Shown piece by piece: positions 1 through 8,630 of a stretch of DNA of 64,000 nt; position 1 is the stretch's first letter, and each line of letters begins with the position of its first letter. The notes below the pieces were generated by a model. That model was given only the letters and a program-made list of their open reading frames with translations. It did no database searches and was not told the origin of the DNA. The DNA lies in assembly GCA_029265355.1 (NCBI GenBank), contig JAJUJL010000013.1, forward strand, positions 62,001 through 126,000, given 5' to 3'. Position numbers and translations under genes: made by a program. The stretch is from Chloroflexota bacterium. Its GTDB lineage: Bacteria; Chloroflexota; Anaerolineae; Anaerolineales; UBA4823.

Positions 1-2
1 CA

Positions 3-2537
3 AAAGAACGCGCTGAGCAGGAAGCGAGAGAAGCGGATCAGCGTCGCGAGCTGGAGGCTGCTCGGCGAATTGCTGAGGAGCAAAGACTGGCGGCTGAGGC
101 GGAATACAGGCGCGCTGCCATTCAGCGCCGCATGTTGCAGGTTGTGGGTGGGCTGTTGGCCGTGGCTGTGATTTTGGCGGTGTGGGCGCTGATGGCGCAG
201 GTTCGGGCGAACGAAAATTTTAAAGAAGCTGCCAACCAGGCTGGCACGGCAACGAATGCGCTGGGGGTGTCGTACCTGCGCGGCACAGAGGCGGCTCAGC
301 AGCGGGAGCTGGCTGCTGCGAATGCATTGGAGGCGAATCGCCAGGCTGAGCTGGCTCTTTCTCGGCAACTTGCCGCCCAGGCGCTGACCGAATTGCTCCA
401 GGGAAACCAATCATCGGCGCTCAAGCTCGCAGCGCATGCCTATCGCATCTCCGATACACCCGCGGCGAGATCTGCCTTGCTCACCGCACTTCAAGAAAAT
501 CCACGCCTGGTTCACCTTTTTACAGGTCATCATGACTTTGTTTTGGATGTGGCTGCCCAACCTGGAGGCGCACTGTTGGCCTCGGCGGGCTGCGGTGGTC
601 GGGATCTCTCGCGTGAAAAGTGTTTGTTTGGCGAGATACGCCTTTGGGATCTGAGCCTCGGCAAACCAACCAGCGAGGTGTTAGGTGAGCATGGAAATGC
701 GGTGCGAATCGTGCAATTCAGCCCGGATGGGCGATGGTTGGCCTCGGTTGATGAGGATGGCGTGATTAACCTGTGGGATGTTGCCACTCGCAGCTTGCAA
801 GCTGGCCCGTTGGCCAGCCTGGAAGAAACGCCTTCATTCCTCAGGTTTTCATCCGATTCAGAGCAGCTATTTGCCCGCTTGCAAGATGGCGCACTGCTTG
901 CCTGGGATCTCTCGACGAAGGCACCCGAAACGGGCGCAATATTTCCGGGATTGCCTGGAGATTTTCGGATCAGCACGATCCATCCAGGCGGCAATCACCT
1001 GGCTGGCCAGGACGAGCGCAACGTGATCCAGGTTTGGAACCGCGACCTGGTTTCGGGAACCTTCCAATTGCAGGCAGAGATCGATGCTTTCACTCTGAAG
1101 GAATCTGTTGGCTTGCTGCTCGGCGGGGCGAATTCAGCGCCGATGCTGGCAATCTCAACCGGCAATGAACTGGTGGTTTATGACGCAAGAACTGGCCAGG
1201 TTTTGACCGATGCGCTGGTCGGGCATCGGGATCGGGTGCGCGCCATGGCATTTTCAGACGATCATCAACACCTGGCGTCTGCCAGCCTGGATGGCACGAT
1301 ACGCATCTGGCACCTGCCAAGCTGGTTTGCCCGCCGCGACCGAGACGCAAGCGCGCAGCAGCCGCCGCAGCGCGAAGTGACCTTCGAACCACTGCTCGGT
1401 CACCAGGATACCATCACCAGCCTGGCATTTGCGATGGGCGGACAATACCTGGTTTCTGGATCGCGAGACATGAGTGTACGGGTGTGGAACTGGGCGGGCG
1501 AGGAGCTTATCGGGCAGCCGATCCTGCAAATTGATGAGGATACCTTAGGCATGAAGTTGAGTCCCGATGGAGACCGGCTGGCTTTTGCGGGCTGCGCCGC
1601 TAGCGTTGGTGAGGATTGCCGCCAAGGCAAAGTGAGCTTCGTTGATCTTTCGGATGGTAATCTGCTCGCTGATGCGCTGGAGGGGCACACCAACCGGGTG
1701 AATTCAATCGCCTATTCACCAGATGGAGCGCGCCTGGCTAGCGGAAGCTGGGATGGCACGATCATTATTTGGGATCTTGCCGCTTCCGCTCCATTGGTTG
1801 GGCCGTTTGCTGCACATGAGGATTTTGTGACTGATCTTGCTTTCAGCCCGACTGGCGACCGGCTTGTTTCCAGCAGCCGGGATGGAAGTATCAAGATTTG
1901 GAAGGCCAGCGACGGCTCACAGATCGGCGAAGCTCTCACAGACCATGCCGAGCGAGTCACCACGGTTGCCTGGAACCCGGTGAGAGACATAATCGCTTCC
2001 GGGGGACGGGATGCAAGGGTTATCTTGTGGGATCTGTCTGCATCCACGGCGGTCTCGACCACCCTCCAAGGGCATGCAGAACAAATTGTTAATGTGCTCT
2101 TCAGTCCGGATGGCAGCCTGTTGGCATCCAGCAGCGCCGATCGATCGGTAATCATTTGGGAGGTGGCTTCGAAGAAGCTCCGCATGCGGTTGCAAGGTCA
2201 TGCTGAGCGCACCACAGGCCTGGCGTTCAGCCCCGATGGAGCGATGCTGGCGAGCGGGTCCTGGGATGACAGCGTTCGCTTGTGGGACACAGCCAGCGGG
2301 CAGCAAATTGGCCGCCCTTTGAGCGGTCACCGAGATAATATCAGCGGACTGGCCTTCAGCGAGGATGGGAGATACCTGTTCTCAGCAGGCCTGGATGGCA
2401 GAGTCATTCGTTGGGAGATGGAGCCAGGTTTGTGGCAGATGCGAGCATGCCAGATTGTCGCGCAAGACTTTGACAGCGAGCAGTGGCGATCGCTGGTGGG
2501 TGAGGATATCGATTTTTCACCGGTCTGCTCGCCTTGA
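3..2537 (+). CDS. WD40-repeat membrane protein, 5' end outside the window
   Basis: The frame is already open at base 3, long before the first ATG at 132, so the gene enters from the left and the ATG is internal. About 844 residues are visible. First comes a charged Ala/Arg/Glu coiled coil, then one membrane segment (the MLQVVGGLLAVAVILAVWAL stretch encoded near 132-190), a second Ala/Glu-rich helical stretch, and then about 14 WD40 blades ending in motifs such as IRLWD, INLWD, VRVWN and VRLWD. This fits two seven-bladed propellers. The tail, with a cysteine near its end, is the kind usually seen after WD40 arrays in Chloroflexota and cyanobacterial signalling proteins. In that class the missing N-terminus often carries a NACHT/AAA, TIR, caspase-like or kinase domain. 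Which one applies here cannot be seen. Likely a propeller sensor or scaffold anchored in the membrane. Confidence 0.85.
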   Translation, partial: KERAEQEAREADQRRELEAARRIAEEQRLAAEAEYRRAAIQRRMLQVVGGLLAVAVILAVWALMAQVRANENFKEAANQAGTATNALGVSYLRGTEAAQQRELAAANALEANRQAELALSRQLAAQALTELLQGNQSSALKLAAHAYRISDTPAARSALLTALQENPRLVHLFTGHHDFVLDVAAQPGGALLASAGCGGRDLSREKCLFGEIRLWDLSLGKPTSEVLGEHGNAVRIVQFSPDGRWLASVDEDGVINLWDVATRSLQAGPLASLEETPSFLRFSSDSEQLFARLQDGALLAWDLSTKAPETGAIFPGLPGDFRISTIHPGGNHLAGQDERNVIQVWNRDLVSGTFQLQAEIDAFTLKESVGLLLGGANSAPMLAISTGNELVVYDARTGQVLTDALVGHRDRVRAMAFSDDHQHLASASLDGTIRIWHLPSWFARRDRDASAQQPPQREVTFEPLLGHQDTITSLAFAMGGQYLVSGSRDMSVRVWNWAGEELIGQPILQIDEDTLGMKLSPDGDRLAFAGCAASVGEDCRQGKVSFVDLSDGNLLADALEGHTNRVNSIAYSPDGARLASGSWDGTIIIWDLAASAPLVGPFAAHEDFVTDLAFSPTGDRLVSSSRDGSIKIWKASDGSQIGEALTDHAERVTTVAWNPVRDIIASGGRDARVILWDLSASTAVSTTLQGHAEQIVNVLFSPDGSLLASSSADRSVIIWEVASKKLRMRLQGHAERTTGLAFSPDGAMLASGSWDDSVRLWDTASGQQIGRPLSGHRDNISGLAFSEDGRYLFSAGLDGRVIRWEMEPGLWQMRACQIVAQDFDSEQWRSLVGEDIDFSPVCSP

Positions 2538-2887
2538 GGTAGCTGGCAGGGGGGCTGATTCGCTTCGCACGCAGTCACAAACCCAAAGCGCTTCGCAAAT
2601 TTTGGAGCAAACGGCTACCGGCTGCCCTGTAGGGTCAGCACCTGAACTGAGCTGTGAGTTCATCCTGGGTGGAGAGCCAGTCGATTGCCTGTCTCGCGGC
2701 GCGTGTGGAAAATGGACTGAAGGCTGATCGACCTCTATGAGAGCTGGTTCAACTGCTGAGGGTCTCCTGGGAGAGCTAGGTGTTTCGCCGGAAGTGTTTT
2801 TACAAAAATCTGACAAGCACCGGCGAAACCCTGGAGTAAACCGCCAACGTGATGGCCGATTTACTCTAAAAACTTTCGGCGGTTTAC
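2538..2887. other. gene-free gap between convergent genes, with two inverted repeats
   Basis: No coding region is credible in this 350-bp stretch between the stop of the WD40 gene and the stop of the response regulator. The right half holds two perfect inverted repeats, listed separately. The left half shows nothing I recognise. Confidence 0.6.
2782..2829. repeat. inverted repeat, 10-bp arms
   Basis: Arms GTTTCGCCGG (2782-2791) and CCGGCGAAAC (2820-2829) are perfectly complementary with a 28-base spacer. The spacer contains a T5 and an A5 tract. It lies between two convergent genes, so a bidirectional transcription stop is possible, although there is no classical U-run right after the stem. 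Confidence 0.55.
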
Positions 2888-2888
2888 T
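2835..2888. repeat. inverted repeat, 11-bp arms, at the response-regulator stop
   Basis: Arms AGTAAACCGCC (2835-2845) and GGCGGTTTACT (2878-2888) are perfect complements with a 32-base spacer. The right arm touches the stop codon of the response-regulator gene. With the preceding inverted repeat it forms a pair of palindromes in one convergent gap. Function is not shown; termination or mRNA 3'-end protection is the simplest reading. Confidence 0.55.
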
Positions 2889-3646
2889 TAGTCGGGTAAA
2901 TCAACTAAACCCAGGCGGACGGCTGCCAGAACTGCCTGGACACGATTTGGCTGGCCCAGCTTGCTCAGCACGCGTTTGGCATGTGTGCGGACTGTTTCTT
3001 CGCTGATCGCCAGCGCATCCGCGATTTCCTTGTAGCTGGCAGGCGTGGTCATGTGTTGGAGGATTTCCATCTCTCGAGGGGTGAAGGTTGGCAGTGCCTC
3101 GCCTTCATCAGATTTCTCGCCGGCAAAAAGGCCGATTTTTGTTTGCCGCGGTTGTGGCGAAGAAACAGACGGAGCTTGCGCCTTTTCAGTTGGTTGAGCT
3201 GGGTGAAGGCGGTCCAGAACTCGACGGGCGACGAGAGGATGGAGATAAGCCTCGCCGTTCATCACACAGCGCATGGCTCGCAGCAGCTCTTTGGGCTCGA
3301 TATCTTTGAGCACATAACCATCTACCCCGATGGCCAACACATCAATCAGGCGATCATCCAACTCTGCACCGCTCAAAATCAGGATGCGCACACCGGGCAA
3401 GGCGCGGCGCATAGCAATGGCAGCCTGTTTCCCATCCATCACCGGCATGACCAGGTCCATTAGAACGAGGTCTGGTCTAAGCCGTTGCACCAGTTCAAGC
3501 CCTTCACGGCCATCACTGGCTTCGCCCACCACCTGGAAGTCGGGTGCAAGCTGCAGGACAAGCGCCAGGCCATGCCGAACGACAGCATGGTCATCCACGA
3601 TGATCATGCGCACCGGCGTTTTGAGAACCATTTCGTCATCAGGCAT
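2888..3646 (-). CDS. NarL/LuxR-type response regulator
   Basis: 252 residues. An N-terminal receiver domain (about 12-130) shows the acidic pair D18-D19, the likely phosphoacceptor D64 (LVLMD) and the conserved Lys in GYVLKD. A Gln/Pro/Ser-rich linker follows. The C-terminal LuxR helix-turn-helix begins at TFTPREMEILQ and has the typical KEIADALAISEETVRTHAKR recognition helix. It overlaps the last 8 bases of the histidine kinase gene upstream, so the two are translated as a pair. It should bind DNA once phosphorylated by that kinase; the target genes are unknown. Confidence 0.92.
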   Translation of the reverse strand: MPDDEMVLKTPVRMIIVDDHAVVRHGLALVLQLAPDFQVVGEASDGREGLELVQRLRPDLVLMDLVMPVMDGKQAAIAMRRALPGVRILILSGAELDDRLIDVLAIGVDGYVLKDIEPKELLRAMRCVMNGEAYLHPLVARRVLDRLHPAQPTEKAQAPSVSSPQPRQTKIGLFAGEKSDEGEALPTFTPREMEILQHMTTPASYKEIADALAISEETVRTHAKRVLSKLGQPNRVQAVLAAVRLGLVDLPD

Positions 3647-5426
3647 ACACGGCTCCAGGCAGCCTGGGAAGCCGCGCTGTCAGAGACGATCCTTGACCCG
3701 CAGTGCTGCTGATTTGCAGGGTACCGCCCAGGGCGTTGACCCGTTCCTGTATGCCGCGCAGGCCATACTTGTCTTGCCCGATACCGGCTGGATCAAAACC
3801 CAGCCCACGATCGCTGACCTGAATGGTGACTTGATCGGCATCGATCTGCACGAGCACCTGCGCGGAATTGGCGTTTGCATGGCGAGCTGCATTGGCGACT
3901 GCTTCTTGCGCGATCTGAAAGATGGTCTGACGCAGCCTGGGGGTGAGCGTCTCAAAATCCCCGCGAGTGGTGAACTCCAGGTGGAATTCACCCGATGGGG
4001 AACACTGGTTGGCGTGCAGGCGCAGGTCGGATTTCATGCGTTCCAGCGCCAGGTTCGAAGGCCACAAATCGTAGATCGATTGGCGCACCTTGGTGTGTAC
4101 CTGGGAAGCCTGGTCACGTAGCTGGATCAACTCGGCGCGCACCTGCTCGACGGAATCTGGTAGCAAATGAATACAGGCGTCGAGGGTGAAGGAGATCCCG
4201 AACAGGGATTGGGCGACGGTATCGTGAATGTCGCGGGCGATGCGGTTGCGTTCGCGTTCGACAGCCAGGCGTTGGGCGCGATCAATGCACAGCATAGTCG
4301 TGCCCAGCGCAACGGCAGCCTGGCTGGCAACCGGATGCAGCAGTTCATGGCTCAAGTGGTTTTCCTGGAGCGAGGCAGGTTGCTCAGCGGCTTGCGTTAA
4401 CATGAGCAAACCCACAGGATGATCCCTCAGTATCAATGGCAAGCAATACCAGACATCGCCCGCCAGCCAACGATCCAACGCCGGGCTGGTGGTGGGCTGA
4501 TCACCACCGGTGAGCAAGAAAGGTTTTGGCGAGTCGATCAAAGCCGCGCTGAAGGGACTGGCGCTTGTTTCAAGCGATATGGAGACGGCCTCAAAGGGTT
4601 CGATGGTTATTGAATGTTCGGAAGCGCCATCACCGACCAACCTGGCGCCTCGCCAACCCTCCAGGCATTCATTGATCGGATTAACCAATCCAATCAGGGC
4701 GCGTTGATAGCCGAGGTCGCGCGTCACGGCTTCCAGAACGCGCTGCTGGACAGACAGCACATCTGGGGCAGCCTGCAGCGAGCTGGTCAACTCATGGATG
4801 ATTTCGAGCTGGCGGTGGGCTTCTGCCAGGGCATGGTTTCTCTCGGCCAGGGTGTTGTGCGCACGGGTGAGCTCATTGCGAGCTGTGTGCAAGCGGTCCA
4901 GCAGCACGGAGGGGTAGCCGAAGAGCACTGCGATCAACCAGATCCCCGCTGTCTGCGTTGTGAGTAAATCCAGTTCGATGACTGCGCCGGTGAAACGCCC
5001 GGTCAGCGTCACGGCAGCCAGGAATAACGGCGTAAATACGGCTGCGAAGACGATCGCGCCGCGCATTTGGAAGAAAAATGCCCCAGCCAGCACAGGGCTG
5101 AGCGCATACAGGTAGTATGGGCTGTGCGTACCACCGGAGATTGCCAGTAAAACAACCACAATCACCATATCGATAAGCAGCAAACCTGGCATGCGCAGCA
5201 AGTAGTTGTTCAACCGGCGGTGGAACAATGTGATCAACAAGGTGTGGGCGATGACCAACAGCAACACCACTGTTCGAAGAGCGCCGATTTGAACCGGAGC
5301 CAGTAAAACCTGGGGTTGGGCGGTCAGTAACCACAACCCAGGCAGCAAACTGGCCCAGCGATATGCCACCAGGAACAGGAACACACGCCCGGGAAAAAGT
5401 TGGGTTTGATTGGGCTGTGCATTCAT
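3639..5426 (-). CDS. membrane histidine kinase, NarX/DegS type with GAF-like region
   Basis: 595 residues from the ATG at 5426. An in-frame GTG at 5462 would add 12 residues but has no Shine-Dalgarno-like sequence. The first ~165 residues are hydrophobic with about five or six membrane segments. Then follow a coiled-coil linker and a GAF-like region. The HisKA_3 dimerisation motif RNRIARDIHDTVAQSLFG has the phosphorylated His near residue 401. The HATPase domain shows EAVANAARHA, SDRGLGF and GLRGIQERV. It phosphorylates the downstream NarL-type regulator, whose start it overlaps. The input signal cannot be deduced. The gene lies 66 bp after the thioredoxin-VKOR gene, possibly in the same transcript. 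Confidence 0.9.
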   Translation of the reverse strand: MNAQPNQTQLFPGRVFLFLVAYRWASLLPGLWLLTAQPQVLLAPVQIGALRTVVLLLVIAHTLLITLFHRRLNNYLLRMPGLLLIDMVIVVVLLAISGGTHSPYYLYALSPVLAGAFFFQMRGAIVFAAVFTPLFLAAVTLTGRFTGAVIELDLLTTQTAGIWLIAVLFGYPSVLLDRLHTARNELTRAHNTLAERNHALAEAHRQLEIIHELTSSLQAAPDVLSVQQRVLEAVTRDLGYQRALIGLVNPINECLEGWRGARLVGDGASEHSITIEPFEAVSISLETSASPFSAALIDSPKPFLLTGGDQPTTSPALDRWLAGDVWYCLPLILRDHPVGLLMLTQAAEQPASLQENHLSHELLHPVASQAAVALGTTMLCIDRAQRLAVERERNRIARDIHDTVAQSLFGISFTLDACIHLLPDSVEQVRAELIQLRDQASQVHTKVRQSIYDLWPSNLALERMKSDLRLHANQCSPSGEFHLEFTTRGDFETLTPRLRQTIFQIAQEAVANAARHANANSAQVLVQIDADQVTIQVSDRGLGFDPAGIGQDKYGLRGIQERVNALGGTLQISSTAGQGSSLTARLPRLPGAVYA

Positions 5427-5492
5427 GCCGCGCCTGGCTCTCACAACGCTGCGGAAGCGCACCGAAGAATAATACCGCTAATGCAAGACACC

Positions 5493-6671
5493 TTACGCCT
5501 CTTCTTCGATTGCCAGATAGGGTTCTTCCCCTTCAAAATCCTCGATGGGTCGGGCGAAATTGGTTGTGACAGCAAGCAGCAAGCTGATGACGATTGCCGA
5601 GGAAATACACCAGATGCAGGTAGCGCCAATCACAAACGGCTCCAGGAATGTCAGGTAGATCGAGAAGATCACACCGAAGAGAGCCATGCCCCACATTGCC
5701 AGGCGGGTAGGGTTTCTCAAGCCCGGAGGAGCGATACGCTGCACCCACCAGGCTATGCCGATCGCCAGGTAGCCCATCAATCCGAAAATACCGACGGGCA
5801 AAAACCCAAACAATGTGGCGTATGGGCTTTGCTGCACCGCATTACAATCGCCCACGGGGCCGCAAATCGCCTCGTTCTTCGTCACTTCAACATAAGTCAT
5901 GTAAGCCGCAATAAAGATGCCCAATAAAACTAGCGCCGGGATCAACCACGGATAGCGTTCGGTTTGGCTATCTGCCGGGAGCGGTTTCAGCACAAACCAG
6001 ATGCTGATGATCACCCCCACGGTCATCACCACCAACAGCCCCACAGCGACGCTGTTTGCCAGTGGATCTTGCATGAACCTCTGCATCCACAGTGGCTGAC
6101 CTGGCAAATCTTGGGCGGGGTTCTGAGCTTGGATCTCACCTTGATTCAGGGTAGCGCTGATTTGCCCGGCCGGTTCGGCGCTGGCCTCGCTCATTGTGGG
6201 CTGAGCGCTTTCGAGGGCAAGGATTTTCTCTTCGAGACCCGGAAGCGCAGGCCAATCGATGCCGCCGTTTTGCAAGCCTTGCTCGATCAATGATTCAAAC
6301 TTTTCAGGTATTTCTTGCGAGCCAACCAGGACGGAGCTGCCGATGATCAGGGTCGGCACGCCCAACCGCTCCTGGGGAATCTGAAATTGTTCAACGGCTA
6401 CCTGGTACAGGTTTTGTCCTTCTGCAAAGGAAACATCCACACCCAGAATTGTCAGCGAATTCCCGAATTTTTCTTGAACAGGCGGCAAGACTTCGGTGAT
6501 CACTTTCTGACAATGACCGCAAGAAGGGGAGTAGAACAGCACAGCTCGCACGACGGGTTCGTTGGCTCGCACAGGAAGCCAGAATAATACTGCGCTGATT
6601 GTCACCAGCATGATGGATAAGCATTTCAACGGGATTTTCTTAAGGTGTTGGATAGGTGTTTTCATGATCAA
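5493..6671 (-). CDS. thioredoxin-like domain fused to vitamin K epoxide reductase (VKOR)
   Basis: 392 residues. An N-terminal membrane segment or signal anchor (about 12-35) is followed by a thioredoxin-fold domain with C51-G-H-C54, a linker, and a VKOR membrane domain of four or five helices. The VKOR part has the shuttle pair C270/C276 (CGPVGDC) and the quinone-proximal pair C352-I-W-C355. Known bacterial Trx-VKOR fusions make disulfides in exported proteins and pass electrons to quinones, replacing DsbA/DsbB. Most known fusions have VKOR first and Trx last; here the Trx domain comes first. The gene is 16 bp downstream of the hydrolase gene and in a run with tatA, which fits an exported-protein maturation operon. 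Confidence 0.9.
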   Translation of the reverse strand: MIMKTPIQHLKKIPLKCLSIMLVTISAVLFWLPVRANEPVVRAVLFYSPSCGHCQKVITEVLPPVQEKFGNSLTILGVDVSFAEGQNLYQVAVEQFQIPQERLGVPTLIIGSSVLVGSQEIPEKFESLIEQGLQNGGIDWPALPGLEEKILALESAQPTMSEASAEPAGQISATLNQGEIQAQNPAQDLPGQPLWMQRFMQDPLANSVAVGLLVVMTVGVIISIWFVLKPLPADSQTERYPWLIPALVLLGIFIAAYMTYVEVTKNEAICGPVGDCNAVQQSPYATLFGFLPVGIFGLMGYLAIGIAWWVQRIAPPGLRNPTRLAMWGMALFGVIFSIYLTFLEPFVIGATCIWCISSAIVISLLLAVTTNFARPIEDFEGEEPYLAIEEEA

Positions 6672-6687
6672 AGACTCTGGATATCGT

Positions 6688-7491
6688 TCAGTTCAGATCA
6701 TCGGTAAGGAAATGAATCACGCTGCGGTTGAACTCTTCCGGGCAATCGACGCTTGCGGCATGCCCCGCCTGCGAAATAACGATTTGCCGCGCGTTGGGTA
6801 TGCGATTGGCCAGGTCGCGTTGAGAAGCAGGAGGTACGGTGGTATCTCTCTCACCCGTAATGACCAGCACTGGGAGACTGAGCTGCGCTAACCTTTCCCG
6901 GACATCGAAGCGCGCCAGGGCGCGCATGGCAGCCCGGTAACCGGCTGGGTCTGCCTGTAAAATCTGGTTGCAAAGCAGGCGGCGCAGCTCTGCTTGGTCT
7001 GGACGTGGGAAGACACGCTTGGCGACGGCTTTGGCCTGGAATGCCATACCCGTGGTGTGAATCAAGATGAAGCGGAGAGCAAAATACGCCCACACGCTGG
7101 CTTTTTGGGGTCGCAAGTGAGAGAAGGTATTGACCAGGACCAGCATATGAACCAGGTGAGGGTAGTCTAAGGCGAGTTGCAAAGCAATCGCTCCACCCAT
7201 GGAGATGCCAACCACATGCGCACGGTCCACGCAGGCAAATTGTAGAAGGCTGACCATGTCTCTGGCAAGCTCTGCAACCAGCATACTGCCACCCGGGTAA
7301 GTGGATCGCCCAAAGGCGCGGATGTCGGGCACGAGCAGGCGGAATCCAGCCGAAGAAAAACTGGGTACCTGCAGGCTCCACGACTCAGCAGTCGCGCCAA
7401 GCCCATGCAAGAACAGAACTGGGGGGTAACCTTGCGGATGAAAATCTTCGAAATGGATGCGTAATCGAGGCGATAGACGGAGCTCTGGCAT
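6688..7491 (-). CDS. alpha/beta-fold hydrolase
   Basis: 267 residues from the ATG at 7491, which lies 2 bases after the upstream stop (TGA-CC-ATG), pointing to coupled translation. An in-frame start at 7596 would be buried in the previous gene. Family landmarks are the oxyanion region FLHGLGA, the nucleophile elbow G-I-S97-M-G-G, the acid in TGERD216, and the base H244 in QAGHAAS. It resembles esterase/lactonase/haloalkane-dehalogenase-like hydrolases. The substrate cannot be told. No signal peptide is visible, so it is probably cytosolic. Confidence 0.85.
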   Translation of the reverse strand: MPELRLSPRLRIHFEDFHPQGYPPVLFLHGLGATAESWSLQVPSFSSAGFRLLVPDIRAFGRSTYPGGSMLVAELARDMVSLLQFACVDRAHVVGISMGGAIALQLALDYPHLVHMLVLVNTFSHLRPQKASVWAYFALRFILIHTTGMAFQAKAVAKRVFPRPDQAELRRLLCNQILQADPAGYRAAMRALARFDVRERLAQLSLPVLVITGERDTTVPPASQRDLANRIPNARQIVISQAGHAASVDCPEEFNRSVIHFLTDDLN

Positions 7492-7493
7492 GG

Positions 7494-8129
7494 TCAACGG
7501 TGTTGCCCGTTCTGGTTCTGCAAGATCTTGTGAAGCGCGGTTTGCGGTATAGTCTCGATGAGGTCGTAATAACCGTCGCCAGCGCAAGTCTTGCACAAAA
7601 TCATTTCCTGGCGATGGATCTCACGCTCGTTGATGATCTCTTCACCGCATTGGTCACAATCCACCCGATAGCCGGGGCGGCTGAGAATGTGCACCAGGGG
7701 CTCTTTCAGTGAAATTTCTTGGAAGACGAACAGCTCCTCCACAGGCATGCGTTGATAGGCTTCCAGCATAGCATAGTAGTGACGGTTTTCCTCAGATGCA
7801 TAATCCCATGCGCGCTGGCGAATATCCAGCCGGGGCGCGATGCGCACTGCCTTGCCATTTGCCGTGTCAACCATGGTAACGGCGATTTTGCCAAGATCTT
7901 CGAGGCGCAGCGTGCGATGTCCCATAGTTGCGCCGGTGGCAACTTCAACGCCATCAGCGAAACAGCCGTCTGTTTCTACAAATACTAACAAACGCTTATC
8001 GTTCTGGGGCACCGGGGCATTGAGAAAGCCAGCACCAGCCAGGCCAGCGCGGACTCCCAAAACTTGCCTGGGGCAGAGATGGCGGTGGCGAGCAGCGCTC
8101 TGATCCAGAAGTTGTTTCAGATCCGGCAT
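7494..8129 (-). CDS. FmdE-family protein with C-terminal zinc ribbon
   Basis: 211 residues. The N-terminal part carries HRHLCPRQVLG and ETDGCFADGVEVATGATMG, typical of the FmdE family (formylmethanofuran dehydrogenase subunit E and relatives). The C-terminus has two CxxC pairs (CDQC and CKTC) that likely bind zinc. In non-methanogens this family is widespread and often linked to molybdenum or tungsten enzymes, but its biochemical role is unclear. It sits 7 bp after tatA. Tat substrates are often molybdoenzymes, so the neighbourhood is consistent with metal-cofactor enzyme maturation, as an inference only. Confidence 0.8.
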   Translation of the reverse strand: MPDLKQLLDQSAARHRHLCPRQVLGVRAGLAGAGFLNAPVPQNDKRLLVFVETDGCFADGVEVATGATMGHRTLRLEDLGKIAVTMVDTANGKAVRIAPRLDIRQRAWDYASEENRHYYAMLEAYQRMPVEELFVFQEISLKEPLVHILSRPGYRVDCDQCGEEIINEREIHRQEMILCKTCAGDGYYDLIETIPQTALHKILQNQNGQHR

Positions 8130-8136
8130 GCGAAGA

Positions 8137-8325
8137 TCACTTCTCTTGGGTATCTTTATCCTTTTCGGATTGCTCTTCTTCCTTCTCTTCGGATTTCAAA
8201 CCCTCACGAAAGGCGCGAATACCGCTGCCCAGTTCTCCTGCGATTTTTCCAATCCGCCCAACGCCGAACAGTATAATGACGATCACCAGGACGATGATCA
8301 ATTCGGTGGGTCCTAAATGTGGCAT
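8137..8325 (-). CDS. tatA: Sec-independent translocase subunit TatA
   Basis: 62 residues, the usual TatA size. A single N-terminal membrane helix (ELIIVLVIVIILFGVGR) is followed by the FG hinge, an amphipathic helix (GKIAGELGSGIRAFREGLK) and a charged Lys/Glu tail. It forms the pore-like part of the twin-arginine translocase for folded proteins. The start has AAGGAG upstream (the minus strand of 8331-8341). It is the first gene of a leftward run with fmdE-like, hydrolase and Trx-VKOR genes. No tatC is in the window. Confidence 0.93.
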   Translation of the reverse strand: MPHLGPTELIIVLVIVIILFGVGRIGKIAGELGSGIRAFREGLKSEEKEEEQSEKDKDTQEK

Positions 8326-8630
8326 GGTAGGTAACTCCTTTATCTGTAATTGGCCAAAGATATGCCTGCTGAATTATACTACTCTGCACCACCCTCAGCG
8401 ATCGTTTTGATGTCAAGCCTTACGCCTTCTACAGGCCAGGTAACCCCTGTTCCCCTATCTCATTCCTGTGAGAGCGCTGTGGCGAGCTATGAGGCGTTGA
8501 GAAAATTGGCTATGCATGGCATCACTCTTGCATCTCATCTCCGTAGAGAACAGGCTTTCTGAAATATTCTGGGACTGGCAATGATGCTCAATATGCAATA
8601 CAATCAATGTTGCTCCTTCCTGGAGAGGAC
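8326..8630. other. divergent intergenic region with a candidate -10 for tatA
   Basis: No credible gene. On the minus strand a TATAAT box (8373-8378) lies about 50 bp before tatA, but its -35 region is not close to consensus. For the rightward gene a TACAAT box is near 8599-8604. Otherwise I see nothing. Confidence 0.4.

Noticed and set aside
132-134. ATG at 132 as start of the WD40 gene
   Set aside because: The frame is open back to base 3 and encodes a coiled coil typical of this class, so the gene is cut by the window edge.
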